A stretch of 64,000 nt of DNA from Parabacteroides johnsonii DSM 18315 (GCF_025151045.1 NZ_CP102285.1:2790001-2854000), one strand, 5' to 3'; positions 8,674-17,482 are shown, numbered from the stretch's first letter. Made by a program: numbers and translations. The notes: generated by a model not told the origin, from the letters alone.

Positions 8674-9921
8674 TCACAGCCCCAAACCCTTGCGGCGTTT
8701 CTTCCGCCTGCGTTTGAGTTCGCGCTCGAAGGCGGCTTCCTCCGCCTGTGCGCCCGATGCGTCGCCGCCAAGCAAGCCCAAGCCCGTGGAGTGACCCTCG
8801 TCGTGTTCCACATAGGTATGGGCTTCCGTCTGCGGTTCGTCCCGTGTAACGGCGAACGGCATTGGCGGCGTGTCTGCATACAGCAGGGTGAAATGCTCCT
8901 GCAAAGCATTGGCGGAAAATTCCCTGCCCAACCGGGAGCCGTTCAGCACACAGCCCATGCGGTGGTCGATGAAGGTCGCCCCGTAGATGCGCCCCTCGTC
9001 CGTATGGCGGAACACCACGTCCACACCCTTCGCTTTGAGCAGGGCGATGAACTCTTCCTTGCGGTACGTCCTGCCCAATGCGGCGGCAACGGTCTTGCGC
9101 GTCATGTCCGCTAGACGCTTGTCGCGAATTTGGGCATTGGAATACTCAAACCTGCGGCGCACGGCCTCATAGCCGACGGACTTCCCGATGCGGGACGCCT
9201 TGAAAGGATTGCCCACCTTGTTCCCGGCATCGTCGGTGGCGGAATAGACCAAACCATGATATTCGCGCCCGTTCACCATGCCACGCGCTTCCTCCACCGT
9301 GACGTTGTAGAGGGAGAGCAGGGCGCGGTATTCGCCCATCGTCCGGAACTTATAAGTAGCCATAACCGCCTTGACGGTGTTTGCCACCTGACGCTTCACG
9401 TCGCCCTGCGAGGCATCCACCTTGCGGAGCGGATTGTCGTTGCGGTGCTGCCTGCGGTCGGCGGGGTGCAGGCCGTACTTGCGTTCCAAGTCACGGGTAA
9501 TCTCCTTGCTGCGGCGGAAGTTGTTGCGGTCGCTGATGCACCTGCCGTCGGCATCCACGCGGATGGTCACGATATGCAGGTGGTGGCGGTCTATGTCCTC
9601 GTGCTTGTAGATAATGTACGGCTGTTCGCCGAAGCCCATCCGTTCCATGTACTCACGCGCGATGCCTTCCAACTCCATGTCCGTCAGGCGGTCGTCGGGA
9701 TGCGGATTGAGCGACACGTGCATGACTGGCTTCTCCGTCCTCGTGTGCGGGGAGAGGTAACGGGAGAAGTCCTGCATGGCACGGCAGATGTCCATCTTTC
9801 CGGAACAGCCGTCGAAGATTTTGTTCGTGCCGAGCAGCTTGCCCTGCTCCTTGTTGATTTTCTCCCCGTTGTACGCCAACGCCCCGAACAGCGATTTCCC
9901 TAAACTGATTTTTGCGACCAT
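8674..9921 (-). CDS. mobB: MobB relaxase
   Basis: 415 residues of the Relaxase/mobilization nuclease family. An N-terminal Tyr17 (LAYNGEKINK) can serve as the nicking tyrosine, and the metal-binding histidine motif DRHHLHIV lies at 112-118. The protein nicks one strand at oriT and stays attached to its 5' end for transfer. The start at 9921 (MVAKISLG) overlaps the end of mobA by about 20 bp. The C-terminus is rich in Arg and Lys (KRRRKKRRKG), consistent with DNA binding. Confidence 0.92.
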   Translation of the reverse strand: MVAKISLGKSLFGALAYNGEKINKEQGKLLGTNKIFDGCSGKMDICRAMQDFSRYLSPHTRTEKPVMHVSLNPHPDDRLTDMELEGIAREYMERMGFGEQPYIIYKHEDIDRHHLHIVTIRVDADGRCISDRNNFRRSKEITRDLERKYGLHPADRRQHRNDNPLRKVDASQGDVKRQVANTVKAVMATYKFRTMGEYRALLSLYNVTVEEARGMVNGREYHGLVYSATDDAGNKVGNPFKASRIGKSVGYEAVRRRFEYSNAQIRDKRLADMTRKTVAAALGRTYRKEEFIALLKAKGVDVVFRHTDEGRIYGATFIDHRMGCVLNGSRLGREFSANALQEHFTLLYADTPPMPFAVTRDEPQTEAHTYVEHDEGHSTGLGLLGGDASGAQAEEAAFERELKRRRKKRRKGLGL

Positions 9922-10325
9922 CGTTCCTCGAACTCCTTTGTCAGTTCCACAATCCGGCGCGTCAAAGCCGCCAGTTCCTTCGTGCATTGCTCCAGCTTGT
10001 AGAGCAACGCCATCGCCTTCTTCTCCGAGAAATGGCAGCGCAGCTCCTTGACGGCCTGGTTGTAGTTGTTGCCTATCATGCGGTACTGCGCATGAAAAGA
10101 GGACAGCTTGGCGTAGTATTCGACCAGCGTCCTGTCCTCCCGGAACACGCGGAATTCCTCCCCGAAGATGCGGGCCTTGGCGAAGACCGCCTTAGCCCTG
10201 ACCTCCGTCTGTTCGTACATGGCGAGGAACCTGAGCCATTCCTCGTCGCTGAAACGCAGCATCACATGGTGCGTCCTCTTTTCCAACTTGGGGTGTCTGC
10301 CCCCTTTCTTTCGTTCTCTGTTCAT
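9900..10325 (-). CDS. mobA: MobA relaxosome accessory protein
   Basis: 141 residues, basic N-terminus, then a ribbon-helix-helix-like start (HHVMLRFSDEEWLRFL) and a helical C-terminus. It matches small mobilization proteins that bind oriT and load the relaxase. The start ATG at 10325 is preceded on its strand by the leader CACCACTAAATCC, also found before traI and traN. It is the first gene of the mob operon, which runs away from traA. The frame is open further upstream but that part runs into the hairpin region and does not look coding. Confidence 0.88.
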   Translation of the reverse strand: MNRERKKGGRHPKLEKRTHHVMLRFSDEEWLRFLAMYEQTEVRAKAVFAKARIFGEEFRVFREDRTLVEYYAKLSSFHAQYRMIGNNYNQAVKELRCHFSEKKAMALLYKLEQCTKELAALTRRIVELTKEFEERWSQKSV

Positions 10326-10423
10326 TGTTACTATGGATTTAGTGGTGTCACGGCATAAGCGCAGCTTCGGCATACGCACCGCAGGTGGAGACAGGCTTCC
10401 CGACTTCGGAGAGGAAGCCCCTT

Positions 10424-10508
10424 CCCCTTTCAGGGGCAAGGCTTGCGGGAGTAACCCGCAAGGTTTCGAGTAACTCGAAACATACCTTGCTGTGTCTTAA
10501 AGGACACA
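10424..10508. other. Hairpin cluster, candidate origin of transfer (oriT)
   Basis: Four hairpins within 85 bp: CCCC/GGGG (10424-10436); CTTGCGGG/CCCGCAAG with loop AGTAA (10442-10462); GTTTCGAG/CTCGAAAC with loop TAA (10463-10481); and TGTGTC/GACACA (10491-10508). The two middle ones are perfect 8-bp stems placed back to back. The cluster lies about 100 bp upstream of mobA in the divergent mob/tra gap, where relaxase targets usually sit. The nick site itself cannot be told from the sequence. Confidence 0.5.
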
Positions 10509-10696
10509 AAAATCCGTACCCGACGGATTGGGGATAGACCTGTCGTTACCGACCCTGCAAGGCATCGGTTGCCCGATACCTTTCTGCTGCCCAAAAGAAG
10601 GACGGAGCCGGGGCCTGCGGTACGCGCTTTCGGCTTTGCCCTGCCGCTTGGGTGCAAAGGTAGGGCGTTTCCCAGGTCTGAAATACGGCTCAAAAA

Positions 10697-10737
10697 CGCC
10701 ACAAGCTGCCACGACAGCGCCAAATGCTGCCACGCAA
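10697..10737 (+). repeat. Repeat A, first copy
   Basis: 41 bp with one mismatch to 11194-11234. Inside each copy GCTGCCACG occurs twice about 20 bp apart, like an iteron. The copies flank the B repeats on the outside. Confidence 0.85.
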
Positions 10738-10780
10738 GTGAAAAAAGCATAGCTGCCAGCCTGTAGGCTTTCTGATTTGC

Positions 10781-10896
10781 GAACCGGCAGGCATTCTTTC
10801 TTGCCGGGTGGCGGGCATTCTTGCCTGCCTGTTCTCCCGCCTGCCAGTCTGCCTGCCCTTGTGCCTGCCTGCCGGCACACAGGCATACAGGCATTG
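10781..10896 (+). repeat. Repeat B, first copy
   Basis: Starts GAACCGGCAGGCATTCTTTC and continues with CTGCC/GGCAG-rich sequence ending near CAGGCATTGG. It matches 11021-11113, offset by exactly 240 bp at the start, then diverges by small indels. The many complementary GGCAGG and CCTGCC stretches give strong folding potential. Confidence 0.85.
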
Positions 10897-11020
10897 GGAC
10901 GGTGAAATGCCAAAGAGCAAAAAAGGAAACGATAGGAAAGCAATGGCAGAAATGCGTTAAGAAGTCCACGAGGCGGCATTGCCCAAAGGAGTTTTACCTG
11001 TTTGAAACCAATAGCCCCAC

Positions 11021-11113
11021 GAACCGGCAGGCATTCTTTCTTGCCGGGTGGCAGGCACTCTTGCCCGCCAGCCTGTTCACCTGCCTGCCGGCACGCAGGC
11101 ATACCGGCATTGG
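11021..11113 (+). repeat. Repeat B, second copy
   Basis: Shorter partner of 10781-10896 with near-identical first 44 bases. It ends at the same CGGCATTGG motif. Confidence 0.85.
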
Positions 11114-11138
11114 AATGTTGGGAATGTTGGGAATGTTC
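11112..11138 (+). repeat. Three tandem 9-bp units
   Basis: GGAATGTTG, GGAATGTTG and GGAATGTTC in direct succession at the end of repeat B copy 2. Confidence 0.85.
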
Positions 11139-11193
11139 AAGAGTGGACACCGGTCAAAACGCAAAGGAAATGGCGACAAGGTCGGGCAAAGAA

Positions 11194-11234
11194 CGCCACA
11201 AGCTGCCACGACAACGCCAAATGCTGCCACGCAA
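11194..11234 (+). repeat. Repeat A, second copy
   Basis: 40 of 41 bases identical to 10697-10737. It lies about 145 bp upstream of traA, so the order in the gap is A-B-B-A. No convincing gene lies anywhere in the 10326-11379 gap. Confidence 0.85.
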
Positions 11235-11379
11235 CGGCAAAGAGATACAACCTTGGCGAAAGTCATTTTCCTTTGCAGGCGGAATGGTTGGCACGCCGGA
11301 CTACCTGCCCGTTTGCGCGAGTGGATGGCTGCCGACCGGACCAAGAAACGGATGTCTAACAAATAAAAAAGAAGAAAGC

Positions 11380-12141
11380 ATGAAAAAAGAACCTTTGTTC
11401 ATCGCCTTCTCCACCCAGAAGGGAGGGGCAGGCAAAACGACACTCACCGTGCTGATGGCGAGTTACCTGTATTACGTGAAGGGGTATGATGTGGCGGTCG
11501 TGGACTGCGATTACCCCCAGTTCAGCATCAAGGACATGCGCGAACGCGACCTGAAAAGCATCGAGCGCAACCCGTACCTGCGCAAGATAGCCTACGAGCA
11601 GTTCAAGCGCATCGGCAAACGCGCCTACCCGATTGTGGGGAGCCGTCCCGGCAACGCGATTGAAACGGTCAGGCCATTTGTCGAGTCGGCGACACCGCCC
11701 GACTTCATCTTCTTCGACCTGACGGGTACGGTGAACAACCTCGACCTGATCCGGACGGTGGCGACGATGGACTACATCTTCTGCCCGATAGCCGCAGACC
11801 GTTTCATCATGGAAAGCTCGCTGAAGTACGCAAGCGTCATCAACGACACGCTAATCACCACAGGCAAGTCGAACATCAAGGGCATCCGCCTCTTGTGGAA
11901 CATGGTGGACAAGCGTGAGAAGACCGACCTGTACGACATCTATGACAAGGTGATCGCCGGGATGGGGCTTGAAGTGCTGGACACCTGCCTGCCCGACAGC
12001 AAGCGTTTCCGCAAGGAAGGCTCGGAGGAAGGAGACCGCCCGTTCTTCCGCTCCACGCTGCTGCCGCCGGACAAGGCGTTGGCGAAAGGGAGCGGCATCG
12101 ATGCCCTCGCGGAGGAAATACTCGGCATCGTAAAACGTTGA
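11380..12141 (+). CDS. traA: TraA, ParA-family ATPase
   Basis: 253 residues with the deviant Walker A motif STQKGGAGKTT at 11-21 and the VVDCDYPQ region near 45, typical of ParA/MinD ATPases. The first gene of the transfer operon in CTnDOT-type elements encodes this protein. It probably positions or stabilises element DNA or the transfer complex at the membrane. The start at ATG 11380 is chosen because the longer frame (from 11002) translates the repeat region. traB follows after 4 bp. Confidence 0.92.
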   Translation: MKKEPLFIAFSTQKGGAGKTTLTVLMASYLYYVKGYDVAVVDCDYPQFSIKDMRERDLKSIERNPYLRKIAYEQFKRIGKRAYPIVGSRPGNAIETVRPFVESATPPDFIFFDLTGTVNNLDLIRTVATMDYIFCPIAADRFIMESSLKYASVINDTLITTGKSNIKGIRLLWNMVDKREKTDLYDIYDKVIAGMGLEVLDTCLPDSKRFRKEGSEEGDRPFFRSTLLPPDKALAKGSGIDALAEEILGIVKR

Positions 12142-12145
12142 ACCG

Positions 12146-12541
12146 ATGGCCAAGAAACTCGATGTGGATATTGACCCCGGCAAGTTCCTGGACTCGTTCC
12201 GCCCGGAAATGCCCGCGCCCGCCGCCCATGAAAATGCCGGAACGGATGGAGACGCCCCGGGCGGGGCGACAGGAGAAACGGAAAAAGTGCCAGCGAAAGC
12301 GAAGAAAGAGGTGGAATATCTGAAACGCTTCCTTCATGCACCGAAAATCCCCGTGTGTTCGGGCAAGACCGCCTACATCCGCAAGGGCTACCACGAGCGG
12401 ATACAGCGTATCGTGCAGGTCATTGGGAAGAACGGGCTTACGCTGTCGGTCTATGTGGACCGTGTGCTGGAGCAGCACTTCCGCGAATACGAGGAAGTGA
12501 TCCGCCGGCTTTACAAGAAGAATTACGAGGACATTTATTGA
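12146..12541 (+). CDS. traB: TraB, DUF3408 protein
   Basis: 131 residues. The N-terminal half is acidic and probably disordered; the C-terminal half (about 60-125) is a conserved helical region with YIRKGYHERIQRIV and VYVDRVLEQHF. The same pattern recurs in the next gene, so traB and traC are paralogues. DUF3408 proteins occur at this place in Bacteroides transfer operons; the arrangement recalls small ribbon-helix-helix partners of ParA, but that role is inferred. Confidence 0.88.
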   Translation: MAKKLDVDIDPGKFLDSFRPEMPAPAAHENAGTDGDAPGGATGETEKVPAKAKKEVEYLKRFLHAPKIPVCSGKTAYIRKGYHERIQRIVQVIGKNGLTLSVYVDRVLEQHFREYEEVIRRLYKKNYEDIY

Positions 12542-12570
12542 TTTTATTCACCCTAAAAAACGAAAACAAG

Positions 12571-12924
12571 ATGGGATTTTTTAATTCGAGAACAAAGAAA
12601 AGGGGGAACGGCAGCCCGAAGGCGGACACTCCCCAAGTGAAGAACCTGGAAACGGCGGACGTGGTCATCCACATCGTGGACGACACTCAATTGGAAAAGG
12701 CGGCGGAGTTCCTCCGCTATTTGACACCTAGGCAAGGGGCGCACCGCCAGTGCATTTACCTAAGCCGCGAGATGCACGGGAAACTGTCCCGTATCGTGCG
12801 GACATTGGGCGGGAATGCCAGCACCATCGGCGGGTACATTGAGAACGTGCTGGAAGAGCACTTGCAGACCTATGGGGACGACATCAACGCCCTGCTACGC
12901 CGTGAAACCTCGCAGCCGCTTTGA
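12571..12924 (+). CDS. traC: TraC, second DUF3408 protein
   Basis: 117 residues. Its C-terminal part (YLSREMHGKLSRIV, GYIENVLEEHLQ) parallels that of TraB. The start at ATG 12571 follows the leader TTATTCACCCTAAAAAACG...ATG, which resembles the leaders of traH and mobC. It ends 2 bp before the traD ATG. Confidence 0.86.
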   Translation: MGFFNSRTKKRGNGSPKADTPQVKNLETADVVIHIVDDTQLEKAAEFLRYLTPRQGAHRQCIYLSREMHGKLSRIVRTLGGNASTIGGYIENVLEEHLQTYGDDINALLRRETSQPL

Positions 12925-12926
12925 TT

Positions 12927-13640
12927 ATGGCCGAGCTGTTCATCGTGCTGATGATGGCCTTCAACCTGTGGATGGTCATCTACCTGACTTGGGAACGCCG
13001 GGAGGAAAGCGTACCCAAAGAGGGCAAGGAAAAGGATGTGGGCATACCGGAAAGGTCCGGCGACATCATGGGGAAAAGCCTGTTCCGGATGCCTGAAAGG
13101 AAACCGCAGGCTGCCGCATCGGTGCCCGATGCCACCCGGCAAGTCTCCGGTGAGGAGGTGGACGAAAAGGATGTGGCTTTTGACGATGAGACGGCCTCCC
13201 TCAATAGCCGGCTTTCGGGAGCCAGGCCGTCGCGCCAGATTCCCGATGAGGAACTGGACGACGTGTTTGCCGACAAGCGTGTTTCCGACATCGGGGCGGA
13301 ATATGACGAAGACGGGGATTATGACGGCGACCCCCATGAAGCGGGCGGATTGACCTTCGAGGACATCGACCTTGCCATGCGGACGGCGAAGAAGCCGAAA
13401 GCCACGCAAGAGGAACGCCGCCACGCCGGAATGGTGTTCTGCGACATGAAGGGCAACGAGCTGTTCGCGATGATAGAAAAAAGTTCGGAAGCGACCCGCA
13501 AGAAACTGGACGAGCTGATGGACTTCTATCTGGACTCCGTGTCAGCGTTACAGGCAAAACCAGCACCAACGGTTATGCCCCCAAAAGTGCCCAAAGTTCC
13601 GGACAGCTTCGAGAACTTCAACATCCGTGACTATGTATAA
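12927..13640 (+). CDS. traD: TraD, conjugal transfer protein with N-terminal membrane anchor
   Basis: 237 residues. One membrane segment lies at about 2-22 (FIVLMMAFNLWMVIYLTW), then a long acidic, low-complexity region and a conserved helical end (about 150-200, MRTAKKPKATQEER, VFCDMKGNELFAMIEKS). The start at ATG 12927 is preferred to a TTG 6 bp earlier. Known only as a conserved member of the operon; no enzymatic motif is visible. Confidence 0.8.
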   Translation: MAELFIVLMMAFNLWMVIYLTWERREESVPKEGKEKDVGIPERSGDIMGKSLFRMPERKPQAAASVPDATRQVSGEEVDEKDVAFDDETASLNSRLSGARPSRQIPDEELDDVFADKRVSDIGAEYDEDGDYDGDPHEAGGLTFEDIDLAMRTAKKPKATQEERRHAGMVFCDMKGNELFAMIEKSSEATRKKLDELMDFYLDSVSALQAKPAPTVMPPKVPKVPDSFENFNIRDYV

Positions 13641-13807
13641 CAAGTAAAAACGTAACAAGATGCGAAGAAAATCGACTACGGCTAAACCGTCGGCTTGCCA
13701 CCGAAACCACTAAATCCAACAACGGGCAGAAACGCCCGCAAATTAAAAACAAGTATCAACCGCCAAAGGGAATATCCGACCCGGAGGCACAAAAACAAGT
13801 AACGATT

Positions 13808-14119
13808 ATGACAAAGACATTGAAGAAAAAGCAAATCATCCTCGCAGCCCTTCTGCTGGCTGCAAACGTCCAAGTATTCGCACAGGGCAACGGCATGGCG
13901 GGCATCACCGAAGCCACCAGCATGGTCACTTCCTACTTTGACCCCGCGACGAAACTTATCTACGCCATCGGCGCGGTTGTCGGGCTTATCGGAGGCATCA
14001 AGGTGTACGGCAAGTTCAGTGCAGGAGACCCCGACACCTCCAAGACCGCCGCAAGCTGGTTCGGCGCGTGTATCTTCCTGATTGTAAGCGCGACCATCCT
14101 GCGCTCATTCTTCCTTTAA
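13808..14119 (+). CDS. traE: TraE, DUF4134 membrane protein
   Basis: 103 residues: a signal-like N-terminus ending in FAQG, then two membrane helices (LIYAIGAVVGLIGGIKVYG and ACIFLIVSATILRSFF). Size and layout recall VirB2-type pilin subunits, and it sits right before a VirB3-like gene. The 167-bp gap before it has no convincing gene but carries the ACCACTAAATCC motif at 13706, here about 90 bp from the ATG. Confidence 0.88.
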   Translation: MTKTLKKKQIILAALLLAANVQVFAQGNGMAGITEATSMVTSYFDPATKLIYAIGAVVGLIGGIKVYGKFSAGDPDTSKTAASWFGACIFLIVSATILRSFFL

Positions 14120-14164
14120 CAAACGGGCATCCGCTATACATATATAATAATAGGTATAAGGACA

Positions 14165-14500
14165 ATGGCTGAATACCCCATCAACAAGGGCATCGGTCGT
14201 CCGGTGGAGTTCAAGGGCTTGAAGGCGCAGTACCTGTTCCTGTTCGCGGGCGGGCTGCTCGCCGCCTTCATCCTCTTCGTCATCCTCTACATGGCGGGCG
14301 CAAGTCAATGGCTCTGCATCGGTTTCGGCACCGTATCGGCTTCCTCGCTTGTGTGGCTCACGTTCCGGCTGAACGCGAAGTACGGCGAACACGGGCTGAT
14401 GAAGCTGGGCGCGGCACGGATGCGCCCCCGCCATGTGCTCCACCGCAGACGGGTGTCCAATCTGTTACAACGAAAAAAGAAGAAAGGAAGAAACGTATGA
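14165..14500 (+). CDS. traF: TraF, DUF4133 membrane protein
   Basis: 111 residues with two neighbouring membrane helices at about 25-70 (YLFLFAGGLLAAFILFVILYM and a following segment) and a basic C-terminus. It resembles VirB3, the small inner-membrane partner of the VirB4 ATPase encoded next. Its stop overlaps the traG start as ATGA. Confidence 0.88.
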   Translation: MAEYPINKGIGRPVEFKGLKAQYLFLFAGGLLAAFILFVILYMAGASQWLCIGFGTVSASSLVWLTFRLNAKYGEHGLMKLGAARMRPRHVLHRRRVSNLLQRKKKKGRNV

Positions 14501-17007
14501 GAAATGTAATGAAAGCCACCACGCTGGAAAGCCGCTTCCCCCTGCTCTCGGTGGAACACGGGTGCATCGTCTCGAAAGACGCGGACATCACCGCCGCCTT
14601 CGAGGTGGAGCTGCCGGAGGTCTATACCGTCACGGCGGAGGAATACGAGGGCATTCATGCCGCGTGGTGCAAGGCGATAAAGGTGCTGCCCGACCACTCG
14701 GTGCTGCACAAACAGGACTGGTACGTGAAGGAGCGGTACCGACCCGACCTTGGCAGGGAAGGCATGGGCTTCCTCGCCCGCAGCTACGAGATGCACTTCA
14801 ACGAGCGTCCGTTCCTCCACCACAAATGCTACCTGTTCCTGACGAAGACCACGAAGGAGCGCATGAGGCAGCAGAGCAACTGGAACACGCTGTGCCGTGG
14901 GCATATCGTGCCGAAGGAGATACAGGACAAGGAAACGGCGGTGAAGTTCATCGAGGCGGTGGAGCAGTTCGCGCGTATCCTGAACGATTCGGGGCATATC
15001 AAATTGCGCCGTCTCTCCGATGACGAGCTTACAGGCACGGACAAGGAGACGGGCATCATAGGCAGGTATTTCGCGCTCTCTTTGGACAACGCGGACTGTC
15101 TGGAGGACATCGAGATGACGGCAAGGGAAATGCGTGTCGGCGACAACCGCCTGTGCCTGCACACCCTGTCGGACACGGAGGACCTGCCCGCTGCGGTGGC
15201 CACGGACTGCCGTTACGAAAGGCTGTCCACCGACCGATCGGACTGCCGCCTGTCCTTCGCCGCGCCGCTGGGACTGCTGCTGCCCTGCAACCACATCTAC
15301 AACCAGTATGTCTTCATCGGCAACAGCGACGAGGAACTGCGCCGCTTCGAGAAGACGGCGAGGAACATGCAGTCACTCTCCCGGTACAGCCGCCAGAACG
15401 CGATCAACCGCGAGTGGGTGGAGGAATACCTGAACGAGGCGCATTCGCAGGGGCTGAAGTCCGTCCGCGCCCACTTCAACGTGATGGCATGGAGCGATGA
15501 CGCGGAGGAGCTGAAACGCATCCGGAACGACGGGGGCAGCCAGATGGCAAGCATGGGCTGTGTGCCACGCCACAACACGACGGACTGCCCGACGCTGTTC
15601 TGGGCGGGCATCCCCGGCAACGCGGCGGACTTCCCGGCGGAAGAGTCGTTCCACACGTTCATAGAGCAGGCGGTGTGCCTCTTCGCGGGCGAGACCAACT
15701 ACAAGGACTCTCCGTCCGCCTTCGGCATCCGCATGGCGGACCGCATCAGCGGCAAACCCCTGCACATAGACATCTCCGACCTGCCGATGAAACGGGGCGT
15801 GACGACCAACCGCAACAAGTTCGTGCTGGGGCCTTCGGGCAGCGGCAAGTCATTTTTCATGAACCACCTCGTCCGCCAATACTTTGAGCAAGGCTCCCAC
15901 GTGGTGCTGGTGGACACGGGCAACTCCTACCAAGGCCTGTGTGAGATGATACACCGCAAAACGAAGGGGAAGGACGGCATCTACTTCACCTACACAGAGG
16001 ACAAGCCCATCTCGTTCAACCCGTTTTACACGGACGACGGGGTGTTCGACGTGGAGAAGAAGGACAGCATCAAGACGCTGCTGCTGACCCTGTGGAAAAG
16101 CGAGAACGAACCCGCCACGAAAACGGAGTCGGCGGAACTGGGCAGCGCGGTGAACGCCTACATCCTGAAAATCCAGCAGGACAAGGACATCACACCGTCG
16201 TTCAACTCGTTCTACGAATACATGAGGGACGTGTACCGCAAGGAGATGGAGGAACGCTACATCAAGGTGGCGAAGACGGACTTCAACATCGACAACTTCC
16301 TGACCACGCTCCGGCAGTATTACAAGGGCGGACGTTACGACTTCCTGCTCAATTCCACGGAGAACATCGACCTGCTGCACAAGCGGTTCGTGGTCTTCGA
16401 GATTGATGCAGTGAAGGATAATGCCGAGCTTTTCCCCGTAGTGACGATTATCATCATGGAAGCGTTTATCAACAAGATGCGGCGGCTCAAAGGCGTCAGG
16501 AAGCTCCTGATTGTGGAAGAGGCTTGGAAGGCCCTTTCCTCGGCGAACATGGCATCCTACATCCAGTACCTCTACAAGACGGTCAGAAAATACTTCGGCG
16601 AGGCAATTGTGGTGACGCAGGAGGTGGACGACATCATCAGCTCGCCCATCGTCAAGGAGTCCATCATCAACAACTCGGACTGCAAGATACTGCTCGACCA
16701 GCGGAAGTTCATGAACCGCTTTGACCAGATACAGTCCCTCTTGGGGCTAACGGAAAAGGAGAAGTCGCAGATACTCTCCATCAACCAGTCCAACGACCCG
16801 TCGAGGCGGTACAAGGAGGTCTGGATAGGCTTGGGCGGTACACAGTCGGCGGTGTACGCCACGGAGGTGTCCATGCACGAGTACCTCGCCTATACGACGG
16901 AGGAAACGGAGAAGATGGAAGTCCGCGAACTGGCGGAGAAGCTGGGCGGCGACATGGAAGCTGCCATACGGCAGATTGCGGAGAAACAAAAAGAAGAAAT
17001 GCAGTAA
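14497..17007 (+). CDS. traG: TraG, VirB4-type conjugation ATPase
   Basis: 836 residues. Walker A GPSGSGKS lies near residue 445 and the Walker B stretch KLLIVEEAW near 670. The N-terminal half has the mixed fold typical of VirB4 proteins. It powers assembly of the transfer channel at the inner membrane. The start at 14497 is chosen because it overlaps the traF stop and the upstream extension of the frame only translates traF out of frame. Length matches the Bacteroides TraG family. Confidence 0.95.
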   Translation: MRNVMKATTLESRFPLLSVEHGCIVSKDADITAAFEVELPEVYTVTAEEYEGIHAAWCKAIKVLPDHSVLHKQDWYVKERYRPDLGREGMGFLARSYEMHFNERPFLHHKCYLFLTKTTKERMRQQSNWNTLCRGHIVPKEIQDKETAVKFIEAVEQFARILNDSGHIKLRRLSDDELTGTDKETGIIGRYFALSLDNADCLEDIEMTAREMRVGDNRLCLHTLSDTEDLPAAVATDCRYERLSTDRSDCRLSFAAPLGLLLPCNHIYNQYVFIGNSDEELRRFEKTARNMQSLSRYSRQNAINREWVEEYLNEAHSQGLKSVRAHFNVMAWSDDAEELKRIRNDGGSQMASMGCVPRHNTTDCPTLFWAGIPGNAADFPAEESFHTFIEQAVCLFAGETNYKDSPSAFGIRMADRISGKPLHIDISDLPMKRGVTTNRNKFVLGPSGSGKSFFMNHLVRQYFEQGSHVVLVDTGNSYQGLCEMIHRKTKGKDGIYFTYTEDKPISFNPFYTDDGVFDVEKKDSIKTLLLTLWKSENEPATKTESAELGSAVNAYILKIQQDKDITPSFNSFYEYMRDVYRKEMEERYIKVAKTDFNIDNFLTTLRQYYKGGRYDFLLNSTENIDLLHKRFVVFEIDAVKDNAELFPVVTIIIMEAFINKMRRLKGVRKLLIVEEAWKALSSANMASYIQYLYKTVRKYFGEAIVVTQEVDDIISSPIVKESIINNSDCKILLDQRKFMNRFDQIQSLLGLTEKEKSQILSINQSNDPSRRYKEVWIGLGGTQSAVYATEVSMHEYLAYTTEETEKMEVRELAEKLGGDMEAAIRQIAEKQKEEMQ

Positions 17008-17041
17008 ACCAATTATTCATCCTTAAAAATTGAAACAGAAA

Positions 17042-17455
17042 ATGAACATTGAACTGACAAAGACACAACGGCTGCTGCTGTGCGGCGGCATGATAGGCTT
17101 GGCGTCGCTGATGCTGCAAGCCTGCGAGACGGTAATGAAAGAAAACGAAGACATCCGCGAGAAGATTTGCGGCAACTGGGAAAGTGTGGAGGGAAAGCCC
17201 GACATACTGGTGTACAAGGAGGGCACGCTCTACAAGGTGACGCTGTTCCGCAGGGCGGGCGTCCGCCGGAAGCTGAAGCCGGAGACCTACCTGCTGCAAA
17301 AGGAAGCGGACGGCAACCTCTACATGAACACGGGCTTCCGCATCGACGTGGTGTACAACGAGGAAACGGACGTCCTGTCTTTTTCGCCTAACGGCGACTA
17401 TATCCGGGTGAACACGGATGAAGCCATTGGCGGAGAAAATAAAGAAGAACAATAA
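17042..17455 (+). CDS. TraH-position DUF3876 lipoprotein-like protein
   Basis: 137 residues from ATG 17042; a TTG at 17030 is a less likely start. The N-terminus has a hydrophobic segment ending in SLMLQAC, a lipobox, so the protein is probably lipid-anchored. The remainder is a small beta-rich domain (ICGNWESVEGKPDILVY, LSFSPNGDYIRV) of the DUF3876 type. The leader TTATTCATCCTTAAAAATTG resembles those of traC and mobC. Confidence 0.8.
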   Translation: MNIELTKTQRLLLCGGMIGLASLMLQACETVMKENEDIREKICGNWESVEGKPDILVYKEGTLYKVTLFRRAGVRRKLKPETYLLQKEADGNLYMNTGFRIDVVYNEETDVLSFSPNGDYIRVNTDEAIGGENKEEQ

Positions 17456-17482
17456 AAACAATGACCACTAAATCCAACGTGA

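Noticed and set aside
8674-9987. Longer mobB start at 9987
   Set aside because: The extra 22 residues overlap mobA and do not resemble a relaxase start; MVAKISLG at 9921 does.
10430-11366. Overlapping frames of 60-220 codons on both strands between mobA and traA
   Set aside because: They translate the GGCAGG/CCTGCC repeats into Cys-, Pro- and Gly-rich strings, exist in many frames at once and show no protein-like pattern.
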